Below, piece by piece: positions 9,600 to 19,524 of a stretch of DNA of 64,000 nucleotides. Positions within the stretch are counted from its first letter, which is position 1; every line of letters begins with the position of its first letter. The DNA is taken from assembly GCF_024347415.1 (NCBI RefSeq), contig NZ_AP025476.1, forward strand, positions 3,162,001 to 3,226,000, read 5' to 3'. The notes beneath the pieces are model-generated. The model searched no databases. It worked only from the letters and a program-made list of their open reading frames with translations, and had not been told where the DNA came from. This DNA comes from Vibrio crassostreae. Lineage in GTDB: Bacteria; Pseudomonadota; Gammaproteobacteria; Enterobacterales; Vibrionaceae. Position numbers and translations under genes: made by a program.

Positions 9600-9649
9600 C
9601 TTACTTTCCTATTAATTATATTCGTCTTATGTGTTGAGCGATAAGACGT

Positions 9650-9674
9650 AAAAAAGGGGCCAATGAGCCCCTTA
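9650..9674 (-). terminator. Intrinsic terminator after rpe
   Basis: AAGGGGC (9654-9660) and GCCCCTT (9667-9673) with a 6-nt loop. On the minus strand they are followed by a run of six Ts. Confidence 0.8.
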
Positions 9675-9701
9675 ATATTCAATCTATCTGTAGTTTTACG
9701 A

Positions 9702-10376
9702 TTATGCGTTTACTTTTGCAAGCTCTGCACGCATCTCATCAATCACTTCTTTGTAATCCGGTTGGTTGAAGATAGCAGAACCCGCAACGAACATATCTGC
9801 ACCCGCTTCTGCGATTTCACGGATGTTATCCACCTTCACACCGCCATCAATCTCAAGGCGAATGTCGCGGCCTGACTCATCAATCAGCTTACGAACAGCA
9901 CGTAGTTTATCTAGCGTGTGAGGAATGAAAGATTGACCGCCGAAGCCAGGGTTCACAGACATTAGTAGAATCATGTCTACTTTGTCCATGATGTAATCTA
10001 GGCAAGAAAGCGGTGTTGCAGGGTTAAGAACCACACCCGCTTTACAACCGTGCTCTTTGATGAGCTGTAGAGTGCGATCGATGTGCTCTGAAGCTTCAAC
10101 GTGGAAGGTAATCATTGATGCGCCCGCTTTTGCAAACTCAGGAACAATACTGTCCACAGGCTTAACCATAAGGTGAACATCGATAGGAGCAGTAATACCG
10201 TAGTCGCGCAGCGCTTTACAAATAGGCGCGCCAAAAGTCAGGTTAGGTACGTAGTGGTTGTCCATCACATCGAAGTGCACAACATCAGCACCAGCTGCGA
10301 GTACTTTTTCTACGTCTTCACCAAGACGAGCAAAATCTGCAGACAAAATCGATGGAGCGATTAGAAAATCTTTCAT
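9702..10376 (-). CDS. rpe: Ribulose-phosphate 3-epimerase
   Basis: This 224-aa TIM-barrel enzyme interconverts ribulose 5-phosphate and xylulose 5-phosphate in the pentose phosphate pathway. It starts [21 protein letters not shown]. Metal and catalytic residues are in [32 protein letters not shown] and LEIDGGVK, all intact. It lies about 200 bp downstream of dam, and the dam-rpe-gph-trpS order is the familiar gamma-proteobacterial one. A terminator hairpin follows it. Confidence 0.97.
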   Translation of the reverse strand: MKDFLIAPSILSADFARLGEDVEKVLAAGADVVHFDVMDNHYVPNLTFGAPICKALRDYGITAPIDVHLMVKPVDSIVPEFAKAGASMITFHVEASEHIDRTLQLIKEHGCKAGVVLNPATPLSCLDYIMDKVDMILLMSVNPGFGGQSFIPHTLDKLRAVRKLIDESGRDIRLEIDGGVKVDNIREIAEAGADMFVAGSAIFNQPDYKEVIDEMRAELAKVNA

Positions 10377-10580
10377 ACCAAACCTCTTAAGAGTGAGTAA
10401 ATTACGAATGTCACCGTCTTAGTGATATCTCATACACAAATACAAGACTCAAGCCCAAGACTATTTGGTGTGCAATTCTACCTAAGCACCTAAGCAGATC
10501 CTAGCAGTTCGAAAGATTAGTTTAAGAAAGTATCCGTTGGTCACTCAATTTAATGAGTTTGGCGGTTGTTCTGACCAGAA

Positions 10581-11426
10581 CTATTCCGCTGATGTGTGTT
10601 GCTGGTTTTTCTCTTTATAGAAAAGCGCCAGCAGCTCATCAACTTTATTACGCCCAGCGCCATTACGGCTGATGGTGCGTTTCACCTTAACCACGTTCAA
10701 CTCCGCACCATGATATAAGCGACGCGTTAGTGTCGTATCGTGATTTGAAATCAAAACAGGAATACCACGCTCCATTGCTGCTTTTTCAGCAACATCCGCC
10801 AATGCAGCTTGGTCATCTAAGCTAAAGCCATTACCTGCGTATGAGGTAAAGTTAGCCGTGTTCGACAACGGTGCGTATGGAGGATCGCAGTAAACCACAC
10901 AGCCTTTGCGCGCGCGGCTAAAGGTTTCATGGTATCCCTCACAGACGAAGGTGGCCTTTTTCGCTTTCTCGGCAAAAAACTCCAGCTCGGCTTCTGGGAA
11001 GTAAGGTTTTTTGTAAGAACCAAATGGGACGTTAAAACCGCCCTTCTTGTTGTAACGACATAGGCCATTAAAGCCAAATCGATTCATATACAAGAAAGCC
11101 AACGAACGATACATGACGTTATCTGTACCATTGAACTCAGCGCGAATATCTAAGAAGGCTTCTTTGCGGTTGTTCTCTGGACAGAACCAGCGCTTCGCTT
11201 CCGTGATATAAGTTTCAGGATCGGTTTTAAGTAGGTTGTACAGGTTGATAAGATCGGGGTTGATATCTGCAAGCAGGTACTGTTCAAAGTCAGTATTCAG
11301 AAATACTGAGCCGGCACCGACAAACGGTTCTACCAATTTACGAGCAGGTGGCAGGTGACGTTGGATGTCTTCAACTAGGCCATATTTACCACCAGCCCAT
11401 TTTAGAAAGGCACGCTGCTTTTTCAT
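10581..11426 (-). CDS. dam: DNA adenine methyltransferase (GATC)
   Basis: This 281-aa N6-adenine methyltransferase modifies GATC sites, guiding mismatch repair and replication timing. Motif X-like FLKWAGGKYGLV opens the protein, the AdoMet motif is VEPFVGAGSVFLN near residue 35, and the catalytic motif IV is YCDPPYAPL near residue 182. The DPPY signature and length match Dam. It sits downstream of damX as in E. coli and other Vibrio, where it lies on the chromosome as a housekeeping gene rather than in a restriction system. No cognate nuclease is adjacent. Confidence 0.96.
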   Translation of the reverse strand: MKKQRAFLKWAGGKYGLVEDIQRHLPPARKLVEPFVGAGSVFLNTDFEQYLLADINPDLINLYNLLKTDPETYITEAKRWFCPENNRKEAFLDIRAEFNGTDNVMYRSLAFLYMNRFGFNGLCRYNKKGGFNVPFGSYKKPYFPEAELEFFAEKAKKATFVCEGYHETFSRARKGCVVYCDPPYAPLSNTANFTSYAGNGFSLDDQAALADVAEKAAMERGIPVLISNHDTTLTRRLYHGAELNVVKVKRTISRNGAGRNKVDELLALFYKEKNQQHTSAE

Positions 11427-11495
11427 TTACTGCTCTATCTATCAACTCAAAAATAAGGCTGCGGAATGTAACATATTTTGAGGCTAAGCTCAGGG

Positions 11496-13013
11496 TTATT
11501 TCGCACGTTCTATCTCTCGATGCACTTGATTCATCGATTTTGCCCAAGGTTCCAACTGTTGAAGGGGTTTTGATAACGTACTTACCGCGTCTCGCGCCAC
11601 TTGAATCGTTGGGTAATCTTGATAAGTGATGATAAACCACTTGGTGTCGTTACGAAGTGTTGGGTAAATACGAACCTTGTTCTCAAGGTCATATTCTTCA
11701 ATGAAGGATTGCACATCCTCCAATGAGGTCATCGCACTCAACTGCAAGGTATACGCGCGCGGCGAGATAGCTTGTAACTCTTCACGAGCAAATGAGAAGG
11801 TAATCTTTTTAGTCGGCGGTGTTGAATCAGTTAGATCTGATTCTTCATCAACTGTTGGTTGTGGTTCGGCTTGTGCTGCATCAGGTTGCGCGCTAGCCGC
11901 TGCCTCTGTATTTTCCTCAACAGCCGCATCAATCGCGCTGGTATCGGCACTTTCAGGCTTATCATCAAGCAGAGCATCAACCACGTCAGAAGTGATCACA
12001 ACGCGTTGCTGATCTTGTTCCACTTCCCCAACACTCGCGGTATCTTCAACGACAGTTGGCGGCAAAGATGAGCTATCGTCGTCAGCGCCTTGGTAACTCA
12101 TGTCAGCTTCGGTTTCAGAATCTACCATTCCGTCGATACCAGCTTGCTCGGTACCACTTTCCACTTCAAAAGTTGGGATAGCTGTCTGTTCAATCGGTGC
12201 GATAAGCGACTGCGCTTTATCGTCTGGTGTTGGCTGACTGAACATCCACCAATAGCCGCCACCAATTAAAACCAACAACAAGGCCACCACAATCGCGATA
12301 TTGATCGGTGAGCCAATAATTGAGCGAATAATAATCCTTTTTTCCACTTTCAATTCTCCTAAAGCCATTAACTCACCGGGCAGAGGTTGCGCTTTACTAA
12401 ACGCACGTCGCACGCGAGTTTCAGACTCATCATCAACATATCGAATCACCAGTGATTCAAAGAAATGTTCAGCTTCTGGTTGCGAAAGGTCATCGATCTC
12501 GAGATCGATAGGCTTGTGTTGTTGACCGTAACTCAAACGCGTTAATAACGTATCTAAGTGGCCAGGTTCCGAGAAGAGAACGATATTGATCGTCCATTGA
12601 GGGTTTGATTGAGCTTCTAGTACCAACATCCATAATTCGGATACCAATAGCTCAGAAAGTCGTTGGGCATCATCAACGACGATAACCACATTACACGGCT
12701 CTCCATCCAGTAACCTAGTCAGGCTATCTGATAAAGAATCATGTTGATTAAACAGGGGATCAGAAACAATTTGGCTAAGAATAAGCGCGCGGCGTTGTTG
12801 ATCGTCTTGGCTTGGATGACAAAGCAGTAAACACTGATTTTTTTCAGTCGACCACGCTTCCAGATAACGCTGAGCTAACCAAGAACGGCCCGAGCCAGTT
12901 TTACCAGCAACCGTGACTAGGTTTGAACCAAAGTTAGTCAAAAGCTGTAAGCGCTCTAGCAGCTCAACTTGAGATTCTAACTCTAATACTCTTAATTCAT
13001 GAGCCAAACTCAT
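11496..13013 (-). CDS. damX: DamX, SPOR-domain cell division protein with N-terminal ATPase-like domain
   Basis: The 505-aa product has an AAA-like N-terminus with a P-loop (VAGKTGSGRSW, near residues 36-46) and a VVDDAQR Walker B-like block near 114. One transmembrane segment follows at about residues 236-256 (IAIVVALLLVLIGGGYWW), then an acidic, Ser/Thr/Glu-rich linker and a C-terminal SPOR domain (about 420-500: AYTLQLSAMTSLEDVQSFIEEY). SPOR domains bind denuded septal peptidoglycan, so the protein probably acts at the division site. It lies between aroB and dam, the classical place. The Vibrio form keeps the ATPase-like domain on the cytoplasmic side. Confidence 0.92.
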   Translation of the reverse strand: MSLAHELRVLELESQVELLERLQLLTNFGSNLVTVAGKTGSGRSWLAQRYLEAWSTEKNQCLLLCHPSQDDQQRRALILSQIVSDPLFNQHDSLSDSLTRLLDGEPCNVVIVVDDAQRLSELLVSELWMLVLEAQSNPQWTINIVLFSEPGHLDTLLTRLSYGQQHKPIDLEIDDLSQPEAEHFFESLVIRYVDDESETRVRRAFSKAQPLPGELMALGELKVEKRIIIRSIIGSPINIAIVVALLLVLIGGGYWWMFSQPTPDDKAQSLIAPIEQTAIPTFEVESGTEQAGIDGMVDSETEADMSYQGADDDSSSLPPTVVEDTASVGEVEQDQQRVVITSDVVDALLDDKPESADTSAIDAAVEENTEAAASAQPDAAQAEPQPTVDEESDLTDSTPPTKKITFSFAREELQAISPRAYTLQLSAMTSLEDVQSFIEEYDLENKVRIYPTLRNDTKWFIITYQDYPTIQVARDAVSTLSKPLQQLEPWAKSMNQVHREIERAK

Positions 13014-13092
13014 TGGGGATCCCTACTGATAAGATCGATCAGTAAAACGCTTCAGTTTCCTAGAGTTTAGCTAGGCAACCTCACAACCAAAT

Positions 13093-14181
13093 TTAAAGAG
13101 TACGGCAGAAATCGATCGCTTGTTTAATGATGTCTTGAGGCACATCAGCAACCACTTCAGCAGTACCAATACTTGTTGGTAATACCAAACGCAACTGACC
13201 AGACAGCACTTTTTTATCGCGCATCATGTGCTTCATAAAGTCTTCAAAAGACATGCTTTCTGGCGTATGGATTGGTAGTTTCGCATTCTTGAGTATAGAA
13301 ATAATTCGCTCAAGTTGCTGCTGAGAGATCAGCCCCTGTAATTGAGCAGTTTTCGCTGCCATTACAGTGCCTGACGACACAGCTTCACCATGTAGCCAAT
13401 TACCATAGCCTAGTTCTGCTTCAATCGCATGACCAAATGTATGACCTAGGTTCAATAACGCTCTGATTCCTGACTCTTTTTCATCTAAAGCCACCACTTC
13501 AGCCTTAATTGCACAACAACGAGCAATCGCGGTGATCAGTGCCTCTTCATCAAGTTGATAAAGTTTCTCTAGATTCTGCTCCAACCAATCAAAGAAGGCT
13601 TCATCGTAAATGATGCCGTATTTGATCACCTCAGCAATGCCAGCTGCAAACTCACGCTCTGGAAGCGTTGATAAACAGTTAGTATCGATGATCACAGATT
13701 TCGGTTGGTAAAAAGCGCCGATCATATTCTTACCAAGAGGATGGTTTACTGCGGTTTTACCACCAACAGAAGAGTCCACTTGAGAAAGAAGGGTCGTCGG
13801 GATTTGAATGAAATCTATACCGCGCTGGTAACAAGAGGCAGCAAAACCGACCAAGTCACCGATTACACCACCACCTAAAGCAATCACCACCACATCGCGG
13901 CTGTAATTTCCTTCAAGCATGTAGCTCATCACTGAATTGAACGTTTCAAGGGTTTTGTACTGTTCACCGTCTGGCAGCTCGAGAAGAGATGTCTGACAGC
14001 CTACTTGCTCCAATAGCGATAAAATTTTATCTGCATAAAGAGGCGCTACTGTCACATTACTGATAACAACAACTTTCTGTTTGCCTGATAAAAAAGAAAG
14101 GTACGCCGGGTCTTCAAATAACCCGGCGCCAATAGAGATAGGGTAGCTACGCTCAGCTAGATTGACCGTAATCCGTTCCAT
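13093..14181 (-). CDS. aroB: 3-dehydroquinate synthase
   Basis: This 362-aa enzyme converts DAHP to 3-dehydroquinate, the second step of the shikimate pathway, using NAD and a divalent metal. Characteristic blocks are [49 protein letters not shown], the metal-binding [12 protein letters not shown] and GEAVSSGT. It follows aroK by 25 bp on the same strand, and damX follows it, so aroK-aroB-damX-dam is probably one transcription unit. Confidence 0.97.
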   Translation of the reverse strand: MERITVNLAERSYPISIGAGLFEDPAYLSFLSGKQKVVVISNVTVAPLYADKILSLLEQVGCQTSLLELPDGEQYKTLETFNSVMSYMLEGNYSRDVVVIALGGGVIGDLVGFAASCYQRGIDFIQIPTTLLSQVDSSVGGKTAVNHPLGKNMIGAFYQPKSVIIDTNCLSTLPEREFAAGIAEVIKYGIIYDEAFFDWLEQNLEKLYQLDEEALITAIARCCAIKAEVVALDEKESGIRALLNLGHTFGHAIEAELGYGNWLHGEAVSSGTVMAAKTAQLQGLISQQQLERIISILKNAKLPIHTPESMSFEDFMKHMMRDKKVLSGQLRLVLPTSIGTAEVVADVPQDIIKQAIDFCRTL

Positions 14182-14206
14182 GGGTTTGCTCTCCGAAAAA
14201 ATGAAC

Positions 14207-14725
14207 TTAACGTTCTTCTAGCATTTTTACGATCTGGTTGGCTACCACTTTTGCACTTTGGTCGTCAGTACGAACTGTGTAGTCCGCCACTTCTTCGTAT
14301 AGTGCGTTGCGAGATACAGCTAGATCTTCTAGCACATCACGCGGGTTGTCTGTTTGAAGTAGAGGGCGTTTCTTGTCGCGGTTAGTGCGAGCAAGTTGCT
14401 TTTCAATTGTTGTCTCTAGGTATACAACAATGCCTCGTGCAGATAGACGGTTACGGTTTTCTTTGCTCAACACTGAACCACCACCTGTCGCAAGAACAAT
14501 ACCTTGTTCTTCTGTCAGATCATTGATTACAGATTCTTCGCGCTTACGGAAACCTTCTTCGCCCTCAACATCAAAAACCCATGCGATGTCTGCGCCAGTG
14601 CGCTCTTCAATCACAGTGTCAGAGTCTAGAAACTCCATATGAAGTTGGGAAGCTAGGTGTCTACCAATTGTACTTTTGCCGGCGCCCATTGGGCCAACAA
14701 GAAAAATATTGCGTTTCTCAGCCAT
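14207..14725 (-). CDS. aroK: Shikimate kinase I
   Basis: This 172-aa P-loop kinase phosphorylates shikimate to shikimate 3-phosphate. The Walker A motif is GPMGAGKST at residues 11-19, the shikimate-binding block is [13 protein letters not shown] (about 33-45), GFRKREE and LATGGGSVL follow, and the lid contains [13 protein letters not shown]. It is the first gene of the aroK-aroB-damX-dam group, downstream of pilQ and separated from it by 176 bp with palindromic elements. Confidence 0.97.
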   Translation of the reverse strand: MAEKRNIFLVGPMGAGKSTIGRHLASQLHMEFLDSDTVIEERTGADIAWVFDVEGEEGFRKREESVINDLTEEQGIVLATGGGSVLSKENRNRLSARGIVVYLETTIEKQLARTNRDKKRPLLQTDNPRDVLEDLAVSRNALYEEVADYTVRTDDQSAKVVANQIVKMLEER

Positions 14726-14777
14726 GTTTTTAGCAGTAATTTACAACGTTAATTCAATGACATCGCCACAAGGTAGG

Positions 14778-14869
14778 TCAGTACAAGTACTGAAATTAAA
14801 AGGCCCGTGGCACCGATTCCTCACAGATAATTCGTGATAAGACCCGAAATTATCAAGGTTAGGTGCCAC
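14778..14869. repeat. Nested palindromes between pilQ and aroK
   Basis: A perfect palindrome TCAGTAC-AA-GTACTGA spans 14778-14793. Beside it GTGGCACC (14807-14814) and GGTGCCAC (14862-14869) are exact inverted repeats enclosing a second pair, GATAATT (14826-14832) and AATTATC (14848-14854). The region precedes aroK and follows pilQ. It may hold an aroK operator and a folded leader or terminator. No named regulator is recognised. Confidence 0.5.
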
Positions 14870-14901
14870 TAATGCAACTTTATTTTTAATCTAATTGTTC
14901 A

Positions 14902-16620
14902 TTACTGAATCACAACTTTGGGTGTGACAAAAATAAGTAGTTCACTTTTACCCACATTTTCATAGCTGCGACGGAACAATGCACCCAAAACTGGCAGGTC
15001 TCCCAACAGAGGAACTTTATCCACCGTGCTGCTTACGCTGTGTTGAAATATCCCGCCAAGAACGACAGTTTCACCATTATTAACAAGCACTTGCGTACCT
15101 ATTCTTTGCGTGTCAATTGCTACCGCTTCCCCTGTTCCGGTCTTGACCACTTGCCCAGGTCTATCTTGAGTCACGCTCAAATCCAATACCAAACGATTGT
15201 CGGGTGTGATCTGCGGCGTCACCTTGAGGCTCAATACCGCTTTCTTAAATGCGACCGACGTTGCACCACTTGAAGAAGACTCTAAGTAAGGGATTTCAGT
15301 ACCTTGCTCAATATAAGCGGGCTTTTTATTGGTGGTGATTAAGCGTGGGCTAGAAATAATCTCAGCTTTCGACTCTTGTTGAAGTGCCGACAGTTCAAGG
15401 TCGAGCAAAGTATCCGACCCAAGCTTGGCGACCTGAAAAGCAATGCTCGATGCATTCGGCGATGTCGCCCCCAAGTTAACGTTGAGGTAGTCATCAATTG
15501 CACTGTTGCCACCATCATCGTCATACGGTGTGATTTGTGATGGATGATTACCTTCTATTGAACCACCAACGGTGAAGCTTCCGTTGGTCGAGGAAACACC
15601 CCAGCGCACGCCAAGCTCATCAAGATTACCCTCAGTGACGGTCACGATACGCGCCTCTATCTGCACCTGTTTCACGGGAATATCTAAGGATTCAATGATG
15701 CCTCGTATCACGGAAATGTTCTCCTCCAACTCACGAATCAATAAAGAGTTAGTGCGCTCATCAATGGTAATCGAACCGCGATCAGACAACATGCTGACCG
15801 CACCTTCACCGCCAATCATGTCGGCAATATCGGTGGCCTTAGCAAAGTTAATCTTGATGATTTCCGACTTAAGCTCCCCAAGCTCCTCTTCTAAACGCGA
15901 TTTTTCTAACGCTTGTTGCTCTCGAAGATCCAACTCAGCTTTCGGCGCAACCAAGATGACATTGCCATCCACGCGCTTATCCAATCCTTTAACTTGCAAG
16001 ATAATGTCGAGAACTTGCTGCCAAGGTACGCCATCTAAACGTAAAGTGAGGTTTCCGGCGACCGAATCAGATACGACTAAGTTAAAATCGTTATAGTCAG
16101 CAATCAGCTGCAGGACATTTCGTACTGGGATGTCTTGGAAGTTAATCGATATCAGCTTGCCCTCTTTCTCTAGAACGCTTTTTTCTTTGGTCACTTCATC
16201 GATAACTGGTTTGCTGATCACCACCTCAATAAAACGTCCCTTTAGATTGTATTCATACTGATAGTCATTGCTAATCGTCGCTAGAAGCCGAGTGCTTGGT
16301 GTCTCTTTATAGACTTCAATACCTTCAACCAAGGTAGCGAAGTCTTTTACATCTAGTAGGTAAAGCTTGTCATCATCAACCTGAGTATTGATCAACTCGA
16401 TACTTAACCCTTCCTGAGCACGTTGAACATCCACCACAGCGGTGCTGGTCGCTAGCTCAATGATAATGACGGCGTCTTTATCCTTATTAACCCTAAAATC
16501 AATATTCTCTAATTTATTTGGTAAGCTCTCTGCGTAACTAAATACGCTAAAAACCAACATCACAGACACCATCAAGCCTTTCAGCCCTTTGTTCATTAAC
16601 TCACTTATTCCTTTAATCAT
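14902..16620 (-). CDS. pilQ: Type IV pilus secretin PilQ
   Basis: This 572-aa outer-membrane secretin is the channel through which the type IV pilus passes; in Vibrio this pilus takes up DNA during competence. A signal peptide (VMLVFSVFSYA, cut near residue 30) is followed by an AMIN-type region, an STN/N0 domain (ISINFQDIPVRNVLQLIADY, about 150-215), an N1 domain (about 250-320) and the secretin C-domain (about 390-570, with LSVTQDRPG and VPLLGDLPVLGALF). The Met at residue 9 (MNKGLKG) is an alternative start, and spacing slightly favours the first. It is the last gene of pilMNOPQ, 35 bp after pilP. Confidence 0.95.
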   Translation of the reverse strand: MIKGISELMNKGLKGLMVSVMLVFSVFSYAESLPNKLENIDFRVNKDKDAVIIIELATSTAVVDVQRAQEGLSIELINTQVDDDKLYLLDVKDFATLVEGIEVYKETPSTRLLATISNDYQYEYNLKGRFIEVVISKPVIDEVTKEKSVLEKEGKLISINFQDIPVRNVLQLIADYNDFNLVVSDSVAGNLTLRLDGVPWQQVLDIILQVKGLDKRVDGNVILVAPKAELDLREQQALEKSRLEEELGELKSEIIKINFAKATDIADMIGGEGAVSMLSDRGSITIDERTNSLLIRELEENISVIRGIIESLDIPVKQVQIEARIVTVTEGNLDELGVRWGVSSTNGSFTVGGSIEGNHPSQITPYDDDGGNSAIDDYLNVNLGATSPNASSIAFQVAKLGSDTLLDLELSALQQESKAEIISSPRLITTNKKPAYIEQGTEIPYLESSSSGATSVAFKKAVLSLKVTPQITPDNRLVLDLSVTQDRPGQVVKTGTGEAVAIDTQRIGTQVLVNNGETVVLGGIFQHSVSSTVDKVPLLGDLPVLGALFRRSYENVGKSELLIFVTPKVVIQ

Positions 16621-16655
16621 ATTTACATCTCATATCCACATCATGTGACATTGGT

Positions 16656-17174
16656 TTACTTCAGAGCCAGCCTAACGTTGCGCTTATGCCAACAACCTAA
16701 GCCATCTGGAAGAGTTTCATTAATCTGAACGTACTGGCTGGTCACCTTAGTAACTCGGCCATTGTTTAGGCCGATAAACTGGCCTTTCTTGACGTTTACC
16801 ACGTTGCCTTTCGGTGTTTGCACTAGCCCAAACACACTTGAACCACTGCCCATTACACCTCTTAAACGAAGCTTACTCAGCGGGTACTTCTCTAACTTTC
16901 CGTTACGAGAGCGAGCGCTAGGTTGCCAACAGTCTTTCTTAACCAAAGGCTGGTTTTGCACAATGGCTTCTTTAGGAAGTTCAAAGGGAGGACTAAAGGC
17001 TCGGCGCTGATAAGTCGCCGCCGTGAATTCAGTTGCTGGGACAAGTTGCTCGACATCTTTTCTCGCCTTAGTTTCAACCTGTGCCACGAAGTCTGGGAGT
17101 GAATCCTGATTTGCTTTGCAGCCTGACAGTGCAAGCAGCAACACGATTGAGTAAAGCGCGCTATTGGGTTTCAT
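16656..17174 (-). CDS. pilP: Type IV pilus lipoprotein PilP
   Basis: The 172-aa product has a lipoprotein signal ending in LALSGC (acylated Cys near residue 18) and a beta-sandwich HR-like C-terminus (LRGVMGSGSSVFGLVQTPKGN, GQFIGLNNGRVTKV). PilP tethers the inner-membrane PilN/PilO complex to the PilQ secretin. Two adjacent ATGs exist. GGAGG lies 3 nt from the first (17177) and 6 nt from the second (17174), so I prefer the second. The start overlaps the end of pilO, indicating translational coupling. Confidence 0.93.
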   Translation of the reverse strand: MKPNSALYSIVLLLALSGCKANQDSLPDFVAQVETKARKDVEQLVPATEFTAATYQRRAFSPPFELPKEAIVQNQPLVKKDCWQPSARSRNGKLEKYPLSKLRLRGVMGSGSSVFGLVQTPKGNVVNVKKGQFIGLNNGRVTKVTSQYVQINETLPDGLGCWHKRNVRLALK

Positions 17175-17772
17175 CATTGACCTCCGATTTAAACTGGTAG
17201 GTATAAGCTCGAACCCTAAAGTGCAGAGTGCTACTTTCTTGGCTAACTCGCTGCCAGTTCACATCATCAAAGCTAATGATGCGCGGCAGCTTAGCGATGG
17301 CAGCCGAAAAGTCACCAATCTCATGGTAGTCACCCGTCAGCTCGATATTGAGCGGTAAACGATAGAGAAACTCCTTGTTCTGTTTTTGTCCCCAATCGAT
17401 TCGAGTAAAGGTCAGCGAATTATCCAAGCCGAGTTCATTCACAGACGCCAACATACTGGCTAGCTCTTTTTGAACAGGCAGCTGCTCTAACAGGTAATCG
17501 TAGCGACTGGTTAGTTCATCCAGCTGACTCTGCAATTTAGGCAAGGCTGCAACCTTATTGGCCTTAATTCGCAAGGTCGTCTTTAAGGTTTGTTCTTGTT
17601 GCTTCATCTGTTGCAGTTCATCGTCGAGTGGCAACACATAAAGCCAAGTGCCTACACCTTGGATTAACACTATCAACACCAGAATCACGAGAAGCTGAGG
17701 CAGCAATGGCCACTCGGTGATCTCATCAACATCGAGATCTTGCAAGCTCATTCTATTTTGAAGGTTAGCCAT
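17161..17772 (-). CDS. pilO: Type IV pilus inner-membrane protein PilO
   Basis: The 203-aa product has a short cytoplasmic N-terminus, one membrane helix (about residues 25-46, LLPQLLVILVLIVLIQGVG), a periplasmic coiled coil (about 50-95) and a ferredoxin-like C-terminal domain. PilO pairs with PilN to form the alignment complex between PilM and PilP/PilQ. It overlaps pilN by 8 bp and pilP by 14 bp, a tight operon arrangement. Confidence 0.94.
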   Translation of the reverse strand: MANLQNRMSLQDLDVDEITEWPLLPQLLVILVLIVLIQGVGTWLYVLPLDDELQQMKQQEQTLKTTLRIKANKVAALPKLQSQLDELTSRYDYLLEQLPVQKELASMLASVNELGLDNSLTFTRIDWGQKQNKEFLYRLPLNIELTGDYHEIGDFSAAIAKLPRIISFDDVNWQRVSQESSTLHFRVRAYTYQFKSEVNDETQ

Positions 17773-18364
17773 GATGCGTCTCCTTCTCTTTTCTGCTCGC
17801 GGTTGTGTTTTCTAAAGAGACAGGGCTAAACACAAAAGAGACCTTGAAGGTCTGAAATTCTTTATTGAAGCGTTTGCGGTTATGAACGATAGAGTGCATC
17901 TCGACCCCTTCCAGGGAATCTGAGCGCTCTAAGTTGTCCAACATAGTCGCAAGACGAGCGGTACTGTCACTGATGCCCGACATCTCAATCTCCTGACCAT
18001 TCATCTTTATCTTGTCGACATACACGCCCTCAGGAATCAGCTCTGGCATCAGGTTCATGAAGTCGGTGGTTTTGTTGCGGCCAAGCTGCAAAGACTCCAC
18101 CACATCAAGTCGAGTGAGAATGGCTTTGTGCTCTTGTTCGGCGACTTTTAATGACTGAATTTGTCGGTCGAGCTCAGCGATGTATTGATTAAGATAATTG
18201 AGGCGCGCTTGCTGCCTGGCTTGTTGGTCATAAAAGTAGTTACCGACCACCCATTGCCCACCAAGCGCAAACATGACGCCAAGAATAACTAAATGAACAA
18301 AACGCTTTTTATGCTGAGCACGAATCTCATCACGCCACGGCAGCAGGTTAATTTGATGCAACAT
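17765..18364 (-). CDS. pilN: Type IV pilus inner-membrane protein PilN
   Basis: This 199-aa protein starts MLHQINLLPWRDEIRA. The INLLPWR block near the N-terminus is the conserved PilM-binding peptide of PilN. A membrane helix follows at about residues 22-42, then a coiled coil and a ferredoxin-like periplasmic domain. The open frame extends 9 codons upstream, but the ATG at 18364 has GGGAG before it and opens directly with the conserved peptide. It overlaps pilM by 17 bp. Confidence 0.94.
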   Translation of the reverse strand: MLHQINLLPWRDEIRAQHKKRFVHLVILGVMFALGGQWVVGNYFYDQQARQQARLNYLNQYIAELDRQIQSLKVAEQEHKAILTRLDVVESLQLGRNKTTDFMNLMPELIPEGVYVDKIKMNGQEIEMSGISDSTARLATMLDNLERSDSLEGVEMHSIVHNRKRFNKEFQTFKVSFVFSPVSLENTTASRKEKETHHG

Positions 18365-19373
18365 GCTTTTCTCCCTGCCACTTGAGTCCACTCATCGCCA
18401 TACCCGCGGCAATACCAAAGTGTTGCCAGTCCATTGGCAGTCGACGTCTCTTGGCGACCTTGTTATCAAACAGAGACAAAGGATTCAATGACTCACAGCT
18501 CAGCTGAAAATGGCGCTCTAACTCTTCGGTTACCATTGGGATGCTCGCACCCTCACCCATCAGCCAGATCCCAGAGATAGGTTGCTGCGCATTTCCCGAT
18601 GAATAGAGCTGTAATTGGCGCTTGAGCTTCTCAATCAAATGAACAATGAATTGATGGGTATCTTCAGCCGTGCCGAACACACCTTCTATATCACTTGGGT
18701 TATCCGTGCTGCGAAGAGCTTGAGTACCAAAAGCGATGTCTTTATAGAAAGGCGCTGAATTCTGCGGGATAACTCCTAACGACGTTTGGTCGATTCCAAC
18801 ATCCACCAGCAGCCAGTTATTCTTATCGGGATACAAGCGCGAAGCTAATTGCCAGATGTTTAGCAGCCCATGTGCCTGTGTATCTACCACCACAGGTTTA
18901 AAACCAGCCTTAGTTAATGCATCCGCTCGGCTATCGACGACTTCCTTACGAGTGGCGTATACCTGATAACTGCTTGTCGAACCTTTACCAAATCGTTTGT
19001 CTTCCAGCTTTACAAAATCTAAACTCAGCTCCTCGATAGGAAAGGGAGATTGATGGGCGAAGGTTTGATAGATAGAAAACTCTTTTTCTCTGTCTTCTAA
19101 CTCACTCTCTATTTGTAGTACTTTGCTGATCACAGTGTTATCAGGTACCGAAATGGCGACGTTGCGACAACCAAAAGGCAGTCCTTTCCTAAGTTCTTTA
19201 AGTTTCTTAACAGTTTTCTGATACTCCAAAGTATGGTTAGCTGTAAAAATGTCGTCCGAAATCGGCAGCTCTTTGTATCCCACTAGGGCATACAACTCCC
19301 CCACGGGTTTTAGTACCACGGCTTTGATGCTGTGATGATTTATATCTATACCTGTAATTAATGATGAACCCAT
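18348..19373 (-). CDS. pilM: Type IV pilus assembly protein PilM
   Basis: This 341-aa actin-like (FtsA/MreB fold) cytoplasmic protein binds the N-terminal tail of PilN and links the pilus motor to the alignment complex. It starts MGSSLITGIDINHHSIKAVVL, with phosphate-binding blocks GIDINHHS and LLVDVGIDQTSLGV and an SHS2-type insert. The longest frame begins at a TTG at 19397. The ATG at 19373 with AGGAG 9 nt upstream is the better start. It is the first gene of pilMNOPQ and diverges from mrcA across about 150 bp. Confidence 0.94.
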   Translation of the reverse strand: MGSSLITGIDINHHSIKAVVLKPVGELYALVGYKELPISDDIFTANHTLEYQKTVKKLKELRKGLPFGCRNVAISVPDNTVISKVLQIESELEDREKEFSIYQTFAHQSPFPIEELSLDFVKLEDKRFGKGSTSSYQVYATRKEVVDSRADALTKAGFKPVVVDTQAHGLLNIWQLASRLYPDKNNWLLVDVGIDQTSLGVIPQNSAPFYKDIAFGTQALRSTDNPSDIEGVFGTAEDTHQFIVHLIEKLKRQLQLYSSGNAQQPISGIWLMGEGASIPMVTEELERHFQLSCESLNPLSLFDNKVAKRRRLPMDWQHFGIAAGMAMSGLKWQGEKHVASN

Positions 19374-19524
19374 GTGACCTAGCTCCTGAAGTGCCAAGCA
19401 TTTCGTTGATTATCTAGGGGTTGTGATTATTAGTTAAATAAGCGTTAATAAACGAAAGCTAAGTTTTTAGCCTAGAGTACAAGGGTTTGCTGCTTATCAG
19501 CCTTAACTAATCAGGGATTATCCG

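Noticed and set aside
10581..11426. dam as part of a restriction-modification or phage module
   Set aside because: It sits in the conserved aroKB-damX-dam-rpe-gph-trpS block with no nuclease, so it is the housekeeping Dam.
11677..12012. A 111-codon plus-strand frame rich in Ser and Ala
   Set aside because: Antisense to the low-complexity acidic linker of damX, which produces Ser/Ala-rich shadow frames.
15572..16096. A 174-codon plus-strand frame
   Set aside because: Fully antisense to pilQ; its composition (Ser/Arg/Thr-rich) is typical of a shadow frame.
19398..19524. A CRP-S (Sxy/TfoX-type) site before pilM
   Set aside because: I looked for TGCGA-N6-TCGCA in the divergent pilM-mrcA gap and found no acceptable match.
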